Notes under the pieces: generated by a model | Told to the model about the DNA's origin: nothing | Database searches by the model: none | The model's input: only the letters and a program-made list of their open reading frames with translations | Made by a program: the position numbers and the translations under genes | Shown here: positions 1 through 8,825 of the stretch, in pieces | Layout of the letters: each line of letters starts with the position of its first letter | Numbering within the stretch: position 1 is the first letter of the stretch | Origin: an uncultured Emergencia sp. | GTDB lineage: Bacteria > Bacillota > Clostridia > Peptostreptococcales > Anaerovoracaceae | Reading direction: 5' to 3' | Assembly: GCA_904420065.1 (NCBI GenBank) | Contig: CAJFTU010000028.1 | Location: 17,370-81,369 of the forward strand | DNA: 64,000 bases

Positions 1-99
1 CATTGTCAATTCGTCTTTACTGCTGAAGTGGAGAAAAAGAAATTCTTAGCATAACATTCCGTTCTGTGAATAAGATAAATAAACAGGGGGCAGAATGGG

Positions 100-603
100 A
101 TGAAAAATCGGGGGATAGCTGTTTTTATCATTTTTTTTCTACTGCTGTGCGTTTCCTGTGAAGAGAACACAGAGGAAGATAGCCGCGAAACCGGAATTCT
201 GACGGAAGCTTCACAGGCCGACTGGACGAGAGAAGTGGAAAAAGACTGTGGAATAAAAGGATTCGGACGGCCGATCGGGGCATCGGAGGAAAAGCTGAAA
301 GAGAAGAAGCAACAGTGGAAGATCACTTTCCGGATCGACGAGCAGGTTACGCAGAAGCTGATCGACGACTATGCAAGGGCCGTCTGGGAGGCCTGCGAAG
401 AGACCAACGGCAGCAGACTTCACAACAGCGCCGGCTATCTGTACGAAGATGCTGACGAGGCCAGAAGACAGCAGGAGCCGTTTGACTACTATATCTGGTA
501 TTATCGGAACGGAAAAAAGGAATTTCGAGTAGGGATATTTTCAACCGACATGGAGGACGGCGTTCCGGGGGGAATCGTGCTGAAGCTGGAACGCTGGAAT
601 TGA
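100..603 (+). CDS. putative lipoprotein of unknown function
   Basis: The 167-residue product begins with a short basic end and a hydrophobic stretch (about residues 7-18) that ends in a lipobox-like LCVSC, so cleavage at the Cys and lipid anchoring outside the membrane is likely. The rest is hydrophilic, rich in Glu, Lys and Arg, with aromatic patches (YYIWYYR near residue 130) and no motif I recognise. The start at 100 follows a GGGGG-containing ribosome site. The stop overlaps the open frame leading into the next gene, but the real start of that gene lies about 210 bases further on. The function is unknown. Confidence 0.6.
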   Translation: MKNRGIAVFIIFFLLLCVSCEENTEEDSRETGILTEASQADWTREVEKDCGIKGFGRPIGASEEKLKEKKQQWKITFRIDEQVTQKLIDDYARAVWEACEETNGSRLHNSAGYLYEDADEARRQQEPFDYYIWYYRNGKKEFRVGIFSTDMEDGVPGGIVLKLERWN

Positions 604-812
604 AAAAATCCATATCCTTTTCCGATTTCGTGGGAGACGCTTTGTACAGGCGGTCTTCCCTTTTTTTATTGTCTGCGAAATTTAAGGGGACCGACTTAAG
701 AGGACGAATTTCCCGTTTAGCCGGCTTTCTTCGCCGGAAAGAGGTTGACACCGGAGGGATTCTGCCGTACGCTGTCTTTAGGAAATACACAAGGCAAAGG
801 AGAAATTGTGAA

Positions 813-1931
813 GTGAAAAAGCTTGGTTTTGGATTGATGAGACTTCCGCTGGTCAACGCAGAAGATCAGAAGAGCATCGATATGGATATGCTCAGAGAGA
901 TGGTGGATCTTTTTTTATCAGAAGGCTTTACCTATTTTGATACAGCGTATATGTATCATGAATACAGGAGTGAGATTGCCGTTCGAGAAGCGTTGGTCAG
1001 CCGGCATAAGAGGGAAAGCTTTACTCTGGCATCGAAGCTGCCCATCGTATACCTGAAAGAAGAGGCCGACAACGAAAAATATTTCAATGAGCAGATGGAG
1101 AAGTGCGGCGTGGATTTCTTTGACTACTATATGCTGCACGATATCAATCGGCTGTCCTATGAGAAGGCGGAAAAGTTCAACTCCTTTTCGTTTATTCAGC
1201 AGATGAAAAAAGAGGGGAAGATAAGACGAGCCGGAATATCTTATCATGACGATGCCGAGCTGCTATATCAAATTCTGACCGCTCATCCGGAACTGGATTT
1301 CGTTCAGCTGCAGGTCAACTATCTGGACTGGAATCATCCTGCCATACAGTCGCGCAAGTGCTGCGAGACAGCAGCCGCTCACGGCAAGCCGATCATCGTC
1401 ATGGAACCGGTAAAGGGCGGAACCTTGGCGGATCTGCCGGAAGAAGCGGAAGCTCTCCTTCGCGGCTATGCGCCGGATGCATCTGCGGCATCCTGGGCCA
1501 TTCGCTTTGCGGCCAGTCAGAAAAATGTGGAGATGGTTCTGAGCGGCATGTCCTGCACGGAGCAGCTCCGGGACAATCTGCAGTATATGCGGGAGTTTCA
1601 GCCGATGGAGGAGGAAGAATACGCTCTGCTGGAAAAGGTGGTGGAAATGATCAACGAGTCCGTTTCCATTCCTTGCACAGGATGCCGGTACTGTGTGGAA
1701 GGCTGTCCTGTCTCCATTCCGATTCCGGAATATTTTGCGCTGTACAACGCGGAGCAGCAGGCGCTGAACAAGGGCTTTTCCACGCAGAGAACCTACTACG
1801 ACAATCTGATCCATACCTACAGCAGAGCGTCGGAATGTATCGGCTGCGGCAGTTGTGAGGCCGCATGTCCGCAGCACCTCAAGGTGGCTCAATATATGAA
1901 ATCCGTAGCGGAGGCTTTTGAGCGGGATTAA
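813..1931 (+). CDS. aldo/keto reductase with C-terminal ferredoxin domain
   Basis: This is a 372-residue oxidoreductase. The N-terminal three quarters is an aldo/keto reductase TIM barrel: KKLGFGLMRLPL at the start, FDTAYMYH with the catalytic-type Asp and Tyr, then a conserved DYYMLHD strand. The last ~90 residues hold two Cys clusters, CTGCRYCVEGCP (near 288) and CIGCGSCEAACP (near 340), as in ferredoxin-type 4Fe-4S domains. I chose the GTG at 813 because AAAGGAGA sits about 10 bases before it and the family starts there; the frame stays open upstream to 600, but that part is not family-like. The substrate is unknown; members of this Fe-S subgroup are common in anaerobes. Confidence 0.85.
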   Translation: MKKLGFGLMRLPLVNAEDQKSIDMDMLREMVDLFLSEGFTYFDTAYMYHEYRSEIAVREALVSRHKRESFTLASKLPIVYLKEEADNEKYFNEQMEKCGVDFFDYYMLHDINRLSYEKAEKFNSFSFIQQMKKEGKIRRAGISYHDDAELLYQILTAHPELDFVQLQVNYLDWNHPAIQSRKCCETAAAHGKPIIVMEPVKGGTLADLPEEAEALLRGYAPDASAASWAIRFAASQKNVEMVLSGMSCTEQLRDNLQYMREFQPMEEEEYALLEKVVEMINESVSIPCTGCRYCVEGCPVSIPIPEYFALYNAEQQALNKGFSTQRTYYDNLIHTYSRASECIGCGSCEAACPQHLKVAQYMKSVAEAFERD

Positions 1932-1963
1932 GCGGATTTTGAAAAAAATTGAGGATTTCACTG

Positions 1964-1991
1964 TTGCTTTAATGCGCGATTGTGTTAAACT
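1964..1991 (+). promoter_or_regulatory. candidate sigma-A promoter for the B3/B4 gene
   Basis: A TTGCTT box at 1964 and TAAACT at 1986 are separated by 16 bases, 70 bases before the start codon. This is an imperfect match, read by eye. Confidence 0.35.
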
Positions 1992-2060
1992 AAAAAAGTG
2001 GATCCAACAGATATACCTGTCGAAAATCGGAGAGGGAAAAAAGAAAAGGAGACAGGCAGC

Positions 2061-2765
2061 ATGAAATTTGAAATTGCGAAAGAAGTATTTGATCTTCTGC
2101 CAAACGGATATTTTGGCGCCGTAGCGGTCAGAGGGATAGACAACACCAGACAGATCGATCGGCTGGAAGAGATGCTGCAGGAGAACATCCGGCAGTGCGA
2201 GAAGGATTTTGAGGGAATTAAGGTGAAGAATGCGGAGGTTATTGCCCCTTACCGAGAGGCATTCAGAGCTATGGGCATCAATCCGAACCGCTATATGTGT
2301 TCCATCGAAGCCTTGCTGGACCGAATAGCTAAAGGAAAGGGTTTTCCCCATATCAGCGCCGCCGTGGATCTGGGCAACGCGATATCCATCAAGTACAGGC
2401 TTCCCATCGGCGCTCACGATATGTCCACTATTGAAGAGAGTCTTGAGGTGAGGCCCGCCGATCCGGAGGATACTTTCCTGCCTTTTGGCGGAGGAGAAGC
2501 GGAAAAGCCGGAGGAAAAGGAAATCGTGTACGTTTCCGGCCATCAGGTGAGGACCAGGCGTTGGACCTGGAGACAGAGCGAGATCGGAAAGATCACCGAG
2601 GCCACAACCGATATTCTTTTCCCTATCGACGGTTTTACGGATCTGAACAGGGATCAGGTCAGAACGGCGGCCGAGGAACTGTCGGACCTTGCCGAAAAGT
2701 ATTTTGGTGTTAGAGGCCAGATCGGTTACATCGACAAGGACAACCGCATTTTTACCGTCGACTAG
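2061..2765 (+). CDS. B3/B4 tRNA-binding domain protein
   Basis: The 234-residue protein matches the stand-alone B3/B4 family, which resembles the B3/B4 editing domain of the phenylalanyl-tRNA synthetase beta chain. Typical segments are the RGIDN near residue 24, YREAFRAMGINPNRYMCS (near 70), SAAVDLGNAIS (near 100) and a late TDILFPIDG. The start at 2061 follows AAAAGGAGA; the frame continues upstream to 1998 without a ribosome site. Family members are thought to act on mischarged tRNA or related ligands, but the activity is not settled. It ends in TAG. Confidence 0.8.
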   Translation: MKFEIAKEVFDLLPNGYFGAVAVRGIDNTRQIDRLEEMLQENIRQCEKDFEGIKVKNAEVIAPYREAFRAMGINPNRYMCSIEALLDRIAKGKGFPHISAAVDLGNAISIKYRLPIGAHDMSTIEESLEVRPADPEDTFLPFGGGEAEKPEEKEIVYVSGHQVRTRRWTWRQSEIGKITEATTDILFPIDGFTDLNRDQVRTAAEELSDLAEKYFGVRGQIGYIDKDNRIFTVD

Positions 2766-2767
2766 TA

Positions 2768-2796
2768 TTGACAAGAAGAGAATTTGCGGGATAATT
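2768..2796 (+). promoter_or_regulatory. candidate sigma-A promoter for the aldolase-to-ptb gene run
   Basis: TTGACA at 2768 is followed after 17-18 bases by ATAATTA. The 120-base leader after it contains a GCAGTC/GACTGC hairpin (2809-2837 region). It would serve the five closely spaced genes from 2923 to 7405. Confidence 0.5.
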
Positions 2797-2922
2797 ATAC
2801 TGTAGTTCGCAGTCACAGGGCACGGCGCGGACTGCAGTATATTTGTTTTACAGAGCATTTCTGCCGGCTGAAGGAAATATACAGTTCGGCAGCAGAGATA
2901 AAGGGAACAGGAGTGGTAAAAC

Positions 2923-3540
2923 ATGAACGGGAGGATCTTTTCCACAGTAGAAAAGTATGCCGCGCAGCTGTCTGCCATGGCCGGAAGCGGTTCCAACTGG
3001 TTCAAAATCATAGCCAATTTGAGAGGCGAGCGGGTTGAAACGACAGATAAAGCCGATTTGACCTGTCTCCGTGAAGAAGACATCAGATTGTGGGAAGTGG
3101 ATGAGAGGGAGTATTGGGTGGAGCACAGGCTGCTAAACCGTATGCCGGAACTCGATGCGGTGGTGCTGTCTCGGACACCGTACTGCCTCCGGGCGGCTCT
3201 TTCGGGCAGGACGATGACGGCTGCCCTTGACGACATGGCGCAGATTGCAGGATATAGAATTTTTACCGTGGAATACGATTGGGATACGGTCTGCGAGGCG
3301 CTGCGGAATGCTTCCGGTTGTTTTGTCAGAGACAGGTACACCATTACCGCGGGAAGGAGCCTTTATGAAGCGGTAGTCGCTTTGCAGGTTCTGGAAAAAT
3401 CGGCGGAAGTCAATCTGAAGGCAGAGGTCATAGGAGGCGCAAAATTCCTCCCCGCCGATGAGGCGGAAGAGATGAGGCGGATGTATCTGGAAAAGTATTC
3501 CCGCCGCGAGCAGGAAGTGAGAAAGACAGAAGGAAGGTGA
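2923..3540 (+). CDS. degenerate class II aldolase/adducin-family protein
   Basis: The 205-residue product follows the class II aldolase pattern along its length: PELDAVVLSRTPYCLRAAL (near 85) matches the usual PE(I/V)NAVIHTH strand-turn, and AEVIGGAKFLPADEAEEMR near the C-terminus is typical. The metal site appears lost: HTH is replaced by SRT, and the later AHG is replaced by DRYT. No catalytic aldolase activity is therefore expected. It lies 4 bases upstream of an intact class II aldolase gene, so a regulatory or structural partner role is possible (inference). The start ATG follows an AACAGGAG ribosome site. Confidence 0.65.
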   Translation: MNGRIFSTVEKYAAQLSAMAGSGSNWFKIIANLRGERVETTDKADLTCLREEDIRLWEVDEREYWVEHRLLNRMPELDAVVLSRTPYCLRAALSGRTMTAALDDMAQIAGYRIFTVEYDWDTVCEALRNASGCFVRDRYTITAGRSLYEAVVALQVLEKSAEVNLKAEVIGGAKFLPADEAEEMRRMYLEKYSRREQEVRKTEGR

Positions 3541-3544
3541 TCCT

Positions 3545-4135
3545 GTGGATGAGAGAGAGATCAGGGAAAAGCTGAAGGACTGCGGAATTAGGCTTTTGCG
3601 CGCCGGTCTGGTTCAGGGAACCTGGGGGAATCTTTCGATGAGACTGGACGGCCAGTACATGATCGTTACCCCTTCAGGTATAGATTACCGCAGGCTGAGA
3701 CCGGAGGACATGGTTAAAGTGGATATACGGAGTCTGCAATATGAGGGCGAACTGAAACCGACCTCGGAAAAGGGAATACATGGCGGCATTTACGCCGCGC
3801 GTCCGGAGATCAATGCGGTTATTCACACCCATTCCAAGTACTGCTGCGTTTTCGCGGCGGCCCGGAGGCCTGTGCCTGTGGAAGACGATCGTCTTCAGCC
3901 GTTTTTTGGTTCGGAGGTGGGACTTGCCCGATACGGGCTGCCGGGATCGGAGCAGCTGCAGAAGAATACTCTGGACGCATTGGGAAATAACTATGGATGC
4001 ATTCTGGCGGCTCATGGAATGGTCTGCGCGGGAAAGAGTTTGGATGAAGCGTTTTCCTTATGCAGAGCATTGGAGGAATACTGCCGGAAGTACATTGAGA
4101 GCAGATACAGAGAAGGGGAGAGATCATGGAACTGA
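3545..4135 (+). CDS. class II aldolase/adducin family protein (fuculose-phosphate aldolase-like)
   Basis: This 196-residue zinc-dependent aldolase-family protein shows WGNLSMRL near residue 26, TPSGIDY (near 42), the catalytic Glu context TSEKGIHGGIY (near 76), the HTH zinc pair in AVIHTHSKY (near 98) and the third ligand in AAHGMVCAGK (near 157). Family members cleave or epimerise sugar phosphates such as fuculose-1-phosphate or ribulose-5-phosphate; the substrate here is unknown. The start is a GTG preceded by GGAAGGTGA. It overlaps the following aldehyde dehydrogenase gene by 10 bases, which suggests that the product aldehyde is handed on. Confidence 0.8.
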   Translation: MDEREIREKLKDCGIRLLRAGLVQGTWGNLSMRLDGQYMIVTPSGIDYRRLRPEDMVKVDIRSLQYEGELKPTSEKGIHGGIYAARPEINAVIHTHSKYCCVFAAARRPVPVEDDRLQPFFGSEVGLARYGLPGSEQLQKNTLDALGNNYGCILAAHGMVCAGKSLDEAFSLCRALEEYCRKYIESRYREGERSWN

Positions 4136-5493
4136 AAAAAATGCTGAAGCGGCAGAGGAGTTTTTTTGAATCGGGAACGAGCCGGGATCTGGAATACAGA
4201 CGAAGTGCGCTTCTGAAGCTGAAAAAGAACATCAAGAATAACGAAGAGGCCATCATTGACGCGCTGAGAGAGGATTTGGGAAAGTCTCCGTTTGAATCCT
4301 ATGAAACCGAGATAGGAATGGTCTATCAGGAAATTTCCTATATGTTAAAACATCTCCGACGCCTGTCCGCGCCGAAACGGGTCGGAACGCCGCTGTCCTG
4401 TTTTCCGGCTGTGAGCCGGATATATCCGGAACCTTACGGCGTAGTGCTGATCATGTCTCCGTGGAACTATCCGTTCCAGCTGACGATGGTTCCCCTCATC
4501 GGAGCCATAGCCGCGGGGAACTGCGCAGTCGTCAAACCGTCGGCTTATTCGCCGGCTGTTTCCGCGTTGGTGAAAAAAATCTTAAGCGAAATATTCAGCG
4601 AAAGCTATGTCTGTGTGGTTCTCGGCGGAAGAGAGGAAAACCGGGAACTGCTGGAAATGAAATACGATTATATTTTCTTTACCGGAAGTAAGGCGGTAGG
4701 AAAACAGGTTATGAAATCGGCGGCCAAGAGTCTGACCCCGCTGACGCTGGAGCTGGGCGGGAAGAGCCCGTGTATCGTAGACGAGACGGCGGATATTCCC
4801 ATGGCGGCAAGGCGGATCGTGTGGGGGAAATTTTTAAACTGCGGTCAAACCTGTGTTGCGCCCGACTATGTGTTGGTGCACCAAAAGGTAAAAGAACGGT
4901 TTTTGAAAGCCGTAGTGAGAAATATAGAAGCTTTGTATGGCGAATCGCCTCTTGAGAGCCGGGATTATGGGAAGATCATCAACGAAAAGCACTACGATCG
5001 GCTGTCGGCCATGTTAGAGGGGGAAACGCCTTATTACAGCTGCGGAACCGACAGAGAAAACTGCCGCATCGGTCCCGTAGTACTCAGCGATACGAGTTGG
5101 AACGATAAGGTGATGGAAGAGGAAATCTTCGGACCGATTCTGCCGGTGATCGGGTTTGACGATCTGAACAGGATAAAGGAACAGATCAGCGCCGGGCCGA
5201 GGCCTCTGGCCCTCTATCTGTTCACCCGTTCCGGAGAAACGCAGCGATACGTGATCAGAAATATTCCTTTCGGCGGCGGCTGTATCAACGATACGATCAT
5301 GCATCTTTCCACAGACCGGCTGCCGTTCGGCGGTATCGGGGAGAGCGGAATGGGCAGTTATCACGGCAGATACAGCTTTCGTACCTTCTCTCATGAAAAG
5401 AGCATTCTGAAAAGAGGACAGATGATCGACGTGCCGCTCAGATATCCGCCGTACGGAGAGAAGCTGAAGTGGCTGAAGCTGTTTTTAAAGTAA
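4126..5493 (+). CDS. aldehyde dehydrogenase (class 3 type)
   Basis: This 455-residue NAD(P)-dependent dehydrogenase has SPWNYPF near residue 111, the FTGSKAVGK nucleotide-binding turn, the catalytic Glu in LELGGKSP (near 210) and the catalytic Cys in NCGQTCVAPD (near 240). The length and the short N-terminus match the non-tetrameric class 3/YwdH group, which oxidises medium-chain or aromatic aldehydes. Its start overlaps the end of the aldolase gene, so the two are probably translationally coupled. The actual substrate cannot be read from the sequence. Confidence 0.85.
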   Translation: MELKKMLKRQRSFFESGTSRDLEYRRSALLKLKKNIKNNEEAIIDALREDLGKSPFESYETEIGMVYQEISYMLKHLRRLSAPKRVGTPLSCFPAVSRIYPEPYGVVLIMSPWNYPFQLTMVPLIGAIAAGNCAVVKPSAYSPAVSALVKKILSEIFSESYVCVVLGGREENRELLEMKYDYIFFTGSKAVGKQVMKSAAKSLTPLTLELGGKSPCIVDETADIPMAARRIVWGKFLNCGQTCVAPDYVLVHQKVKERFLKAVVRNIEALYGESPLESRDYGKIINEKHYDRLSAMLEGETPYYSCGTDRENCRIGPVVLSDTSWNDKVMEEEIFGPILPVIGFDDLNRIKEQISAGPRPLALYLFTRSGETQRYVIRNIPFGGGCINDTIMHLSTDRLPFGGIGESGMGSYHGRYSFRTFSHEKSILKRGQMIDVPLRYPPYGEKLKWLKLFLK

Positions 5494-5512
5494 GAAGAGA
5501 AAGGATGGAAAG

Positions 5513-6427
5513 ATGCAGGAAACGCTGAACCGAATTTTAGAAAACTGCAGGCGGTATACGCTGGAAGGAAGCGTAGCCTCCTATATTCCCGAGCTGGGAA
5601 AGGCCAACCGGGAAGAGATCGGCATCTGCGTGGCTTCTGAGGACGGCGATTACTGTGCCGGAGACTGGGATAAAGCCTTTACCATACAGAGCATAGCCAA
5701 GCCGATATTTCTCCTGCTGGCCGTAATGGACAATGGCGTGGATTTTGTAAAGCAGCACGTAGGCGTAGAGGCGACGGGAAAGCCGTTTAACGCTATAGAC
5801 TATGCGGAGCCTCTGCTGCTTCGGGAGCACATCAATCCCATGGTCAATATCGGCGCCATCGCCGTGTGCGGACTGGTCAAAGCGGCGGACAACCGGGAAC
5901 GCTTTGAGCGGCTGATGGATTTTACCAGAAAGATCACGGGAAACCCCGATCTGAAAATAGATGAAGAGGTATATGCCTCAGAAAAGAGAACCGGAAACAA
6001 AAACAGAGCGCTGGGTTATCTGCTGAAAAATTCCGGCATGATTTACGGCAGTGTAGAGGAACTCCTTGACGTATATTTCGCTATGTGTTCTGTAAAAGTC
6101 ACCTGCAAAGACCTGGCGAGGATGGGATTGCTTCTGGCCGATCACGGACTCGATCGAGCTTCGGGAAAACAAATCATACCGAAAGAGGACGCGGTGTTCA
6201 TGAACGCGGTGCTCACTACGAGCGGTATGTACGACGGGTCCGGCGAATTTGCCACTCGAGTCGGAATTCCGGCCAAGAGCGGAGTGGGAGGCGGAATCAT
6301 GGCCGACTGCCCGGGCAGGATGGGCATCGGTATTTATTCTCCGGCGCTGGATAAAAAGGGAAACAGTGTCGCCGGAATAAAAATGTTGGAAATGCTGAGC
6401 CGGAAGCTGCAGCTGAGTATTTTTTAG
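5513..6427 (+). CDS. glsA: glutaminase A
   Basis: The 304-residue enzyme hydrolyses L-glutamine to glutamate and ammonia. It has the serine beta-lactamase-like fold signature of this family: the S-x-x-K pair in TIQSIAKP (Ser60, Lys63), the NPMVNIGAIA segment (near 108), the conserved Tyr region YASEKRTGNKNRALGYLL (near 160) and the C-terminal AKSGVGGGI. The length is normal. It sits 19 bases after the aldehyde dehydrogenase gene with a GAAAGGATGG ribosome site, so it is likely in the same operon and supplies glutamate to amino-acid fermentation. It ends in TAG. Confidence 0.93.
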   Translation: MQETLNRILENCRRYTLEGSVASYIPELGKANREEIGICVASEDGDYCAGDWDKAFTIQSIAKPIFLLLAVMDNGVDFVKQHVGVEATGKPFNAIDYAEPLLLREHINPMVNIGAIAVCGLVKAADNRERFERLMDFTRKITGNPDLKIDEEVYASEKRTGNKNRALGYLLKNSGMIYGSVEELLDVYFAMCSVKVTCKDLARMGLLLADHGLDRASGKQIIPKEDAVFMNAVLTTSGMYDGSGEFATRVGIPAKSGVGGGIMADCPGRMGIGIYSPALDKKGNSVAGIKMLEMLSRKLQLSIF

Positions 6428-6478
6428 GCGCATTTAGCGGGGAAATAAGGAGAGAGCAGAAAGGAGAATGGAACGGCA

Positions 6479-7405
6479 ATGGTGATAAAGAGTTTTGATC
6501 AGATCAGGAAGAATATGCGTACGCAGACAAAGAGAACAGTGGCGGTGGCTTCGGCGGCAGAGGGTAAGACTCTCGAAGCCGTTCTGCGCGCCTGTGACGA
6601 AGGTCTGGTCGACTACATACTGACAGGACGGGCAGATGAGATTTTGGCGACTGCCGAAAAGATCGGCAGAAAGGTGGACACCGACCGAATTGCAGATACG
6701 AAAGACGATGAACAGGCAGCAGCCAAAGCTGTGGAACTGATTCGAAAAGGGGAAGCGGATTTTCTGCAGAAGGGACTGCTTCACACTTCAGCTCTGCTGA
6801 AAGCTGTGGTCAACCGGGAAAAGGGTCTTCGGACAGGAAGAATGATGAACTTTGTCGCTATGTTTCAAACGAAGAAGTATCATAAGCTGTTTGCCATAAC
6901 TGACGGAGGCATGCAGATCGCACCGAATCTGGAGCAAAAAAAGGGAATTATCGAAAGTACGGTAGAGCTTTTTCACAGTTTTGGGGTAAAGGAACCTAAG
7001 GTGGCATGTATGTGCGCAGTTGAAGAAGTCAACCCGAAGATGCCGGAAACGGTGGAGGCCGCGGCGCTGAAGGAAATGAATCAAAGAGGCGAAATCACAG
7101 GCTGCATAGTGGAAGGACCGATTTCCTTCGACCTGTCCATGATTTCCGGGACGTCTCAGGTAAAGAAATATTCCAGCCCGGTGGCAGGAGATGCGGATAT
7201 CATCCTTGCTCCGCAGATCGCGGCGGGCAATATGCTGATCAAGTCTCTGTATACTTTCGGAGAGGCCGTTATGGGCGGCGTTGTCCTGGGCGGCATGTGC
7301 CCGGTATCGATGACCTCCAGAGATTCCAGCGTAGAAGGCCGTATGTCTTCGCTGCTGTTGAGCTGCAGTATTTTGAACGGGGAGAAGACTGCCGGCAGTA
7401 GGTAA
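6479..7405 (+). CDS. ptb: phosphate butyryltransferase, first copy
   Basis: The 308-residue member of the phosphate acetyl/butaryl transferase family exchanges CoA for phosphate on an acyl-CoA. Conserved parts are FLQKGLLHTSALLKAV (near 95), the ITDGGMQIAPNLEQK segment (near 140), NPKMPET (near 185) and SPVAGDADIILAP (near 235). It shares this whole pattern with the second copy at 29985-30893. There is no kinase partner beside it; the nearest butyrate kinase gene is at 33313. The start ATG follows AAAGGAGA by about a dozen bases. The preferred acyl group is not known. Confidence 0.88.
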   Translation: MVIKSFDQIRKNMRTQTKRTVAVASAAEGKTLEAVLRACDEGLVDYILTGRADEILATAEKIGRKVDTDRIADTKDDEQAAAKAVELIRKGEADFLQKGLLHTSALLKAVVNREKGLRTGRMMNFVAMFQTKKYHKLFAITDGGMQIAPNLEQKKGIIESTVELFHSFGVKEPKVACMCAVEEVNPKMPETVEAAALKEMNQRGEITGCIVEGPISFDLSMISGTSQVKKYSSPVAGDADIILAPQIAAGNMLIKSLYTFGEAVMGGVVLGGMCPVSMTSRDSSVEGRMSSLLLSCSILNGEKTAGSR

Positions 7406-7460
7406 GCGGCCGGTTAGGATAATTTGCAGCGGAAGTTGTTTATTTTTTGTCAGATAGGCT

Positions 7461-7488
7461 TTGCATTTATCTTTCGCTGTGATAAAAT
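7461..7488 (+). promoter_or_regulatory. candidate sigma-A promoter for the flavodiiron gene
   Basis: TTGCAT at 7461 and TAAAAT at 7483 lie 16 bases apart, 65 bases before the start codon of the flavodiiron protein gene. Confidence 0.45.
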
Positions 7489-7552
7489 AACCAGTGGATT
7501 TCGGGCCAAATCTGCGGAATCCGGTTTTGAAGAAGAGAAAAGGAGGAGTATT

Positions 7553-8749
7553 ATGCATTGTGTCAGAAAAGTTACAGAAGATCTGTATTGGGTAGGAGCC
7601 AATGACAAACGGCTGAATCTCTTTGAGAACATTCACCCGATTCCGCGGGGAACCTCTTATAATTCCTATGTTTTACTCGACGAAAAAACGGTTCTGTTTG
7701 ATACGGCCGACTGGTCGGTTTGCAGACAGTTCCTCGACAATATAGAATACGTTTTAGATGGAAGAAAACTGGACTATATGGTGATCAACCATATGGAACC
7801 GGATCACGGCGCTTCAATAGAGGAAATTCTCCTTCGTTATCCGGAGGTGCGCGTGATCTGTACCGCGAAGGCGGCCGATTTCATGAAACAGTTCGGATTT
7901 GCGCCGGAAAATGTGGAGACGGTGAAGGAAGGAGACGTAAAGAGCTTCGGAAAGCATCAGATTACTTTCGTTATGGCGCCGATGGTTCACTGGCCTGAGG
8001 TTATGGTCACCTTTGAGACGACAGAAGGAATTCTGTTCTCCGCAGATGCGTTCGGCTCCTTTGGCGCGCTGGACGGCAAGCTTTTCGCTGACGAAGTGGA
8101 TTTTGACCGAGACTGGATCGACGATGCCAGAAGATATTATACCAATATCGTAGGGAAATACGGACCTCAGGTGCAGAATTTGCTGAAGAAGGCTTCGGCT
8201 TTGGATATCCGGTACATCTGCCCTCTGCACGGTCCGGTTTGGAGGAAAGATCTGGAATACTTTATCGATAAATACGACAAGTGGTCCAGATATGAGCCGG
8301 AGAAGAAGGGCGTGATGATCTGCTACGCTTCGATGTACGGCAATACGGAAAATGCGGCAAATGTACTGGCTTCCTTGCTTTGTGAGAGAGGGGTTACCGA
8401 AACCGCCCTGTATGACGTATCCTGCACTCACGTCTCCTATCTGATTGCGGAAGCTTTCAAGTACAGTCACATGGCCATCCTCTCTGTAACCTATAATCTG
8501 GGAATTTTCCCTGTGATGAAGAATTTCCTGGAGGATATGGCGGCTTTGAATCTGCAGAAGAGATCGGTCGCGCTGATCTGCAACGGCAGCTGGGCGCCTC
8601 AGGCAGGGCCGCAGATGGCGGCGGCTGCGGATAAGATGAAGGATACGACCAAATTGAGCGATGTGATTACGATTGTGTCTTCGCTGAACGATGCTACGTA
8701 TCAGCAGCTGGAACAGCTGGCGGATACCATAGCGGATTCTCTGAAATAA
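7553..8749 (+). CDS. FprA-type flavodiiron protein
   Basis: This 398-residue protein reduces O2 to water (or NO to N2O) and protects anaerobes. The N-terminal metallo-beta-lactamase-like domain has the diiron ligands H80-x-E82-x-D84-H85 in NHMEPDHG, then MVHWPE, SADAFGSFG and CPLHGPVW. The C-terminal flavodoxin domain starts near residue 285 with the FMN loop YASMYGNTEN. It has no extra rubredoxin domain, so electrons come from a separate carrier. I took the start at 7553 because AGGAGGAG is 5 bases before it; the upstream frame is leader. A strong terminator follows, so it is probably a single-gene unit. Confidence 0.93.
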   Translation: MHCVRKVTEDLYWVGANDKRLNLFENIHPIPRGTSYNSYVLLDEKTVLFDTADWSVCRQFLDNIEYVLDGRKLDYMVINHMEPDHGASIEEILLRYPEVRVICTAKAADFMKQFGFAPENVETVKEGDVKSFGKHQITFVMAPMVHWPEVMVTFETTEGILFSADAFGSFGALDGKLFADEVDFDRDWIDDARRYYTNIVGKYGPQVQNLLKKASALDIRYICPLHGPVWRKDLEYFIDKYDKWSRYEPEKKGVMICYASMYGNTENAANVLASLLCERGVTETALYDVSCTHVSYLIAEAFKYSHMAILSVTYNLGIFPVMKNFLEDMAALNLQKRSVALICNGSWAPQAGPQMAAAADKMKDTTKLSDVITIVSSLNDATYQQLEQLADTIADSLK

Positions 8750-8755
8750 CGATTT

Positions 8756-8807
8756 AAACAGGCGGCCGGTTCACCTGACAGACAGCTGAAAGGGGCCGCC
8801 TGTTTTT
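8756..8807 (+). terminator. intrinsic terminator after the flavodiiron gene
   Basis: A 12-base arm AAACAGGCGGCC (8756-8767) pairs perfectly with 8794-8805 and is followed by a T run. It ends 18 bases before the next gene's start. Confidence 0.85.
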
Positions 8808-8825
8808 ATGCGCGGAGGTGGAGAA

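Noticed and set aside
1263..3344. 693-codon open frame on the minus strand
   Set aside because: It lies opposite the aldo/keto reductase, B3/B4 and aldolase-like genes, which have clear family motifs; it is a shadow of codon bias.
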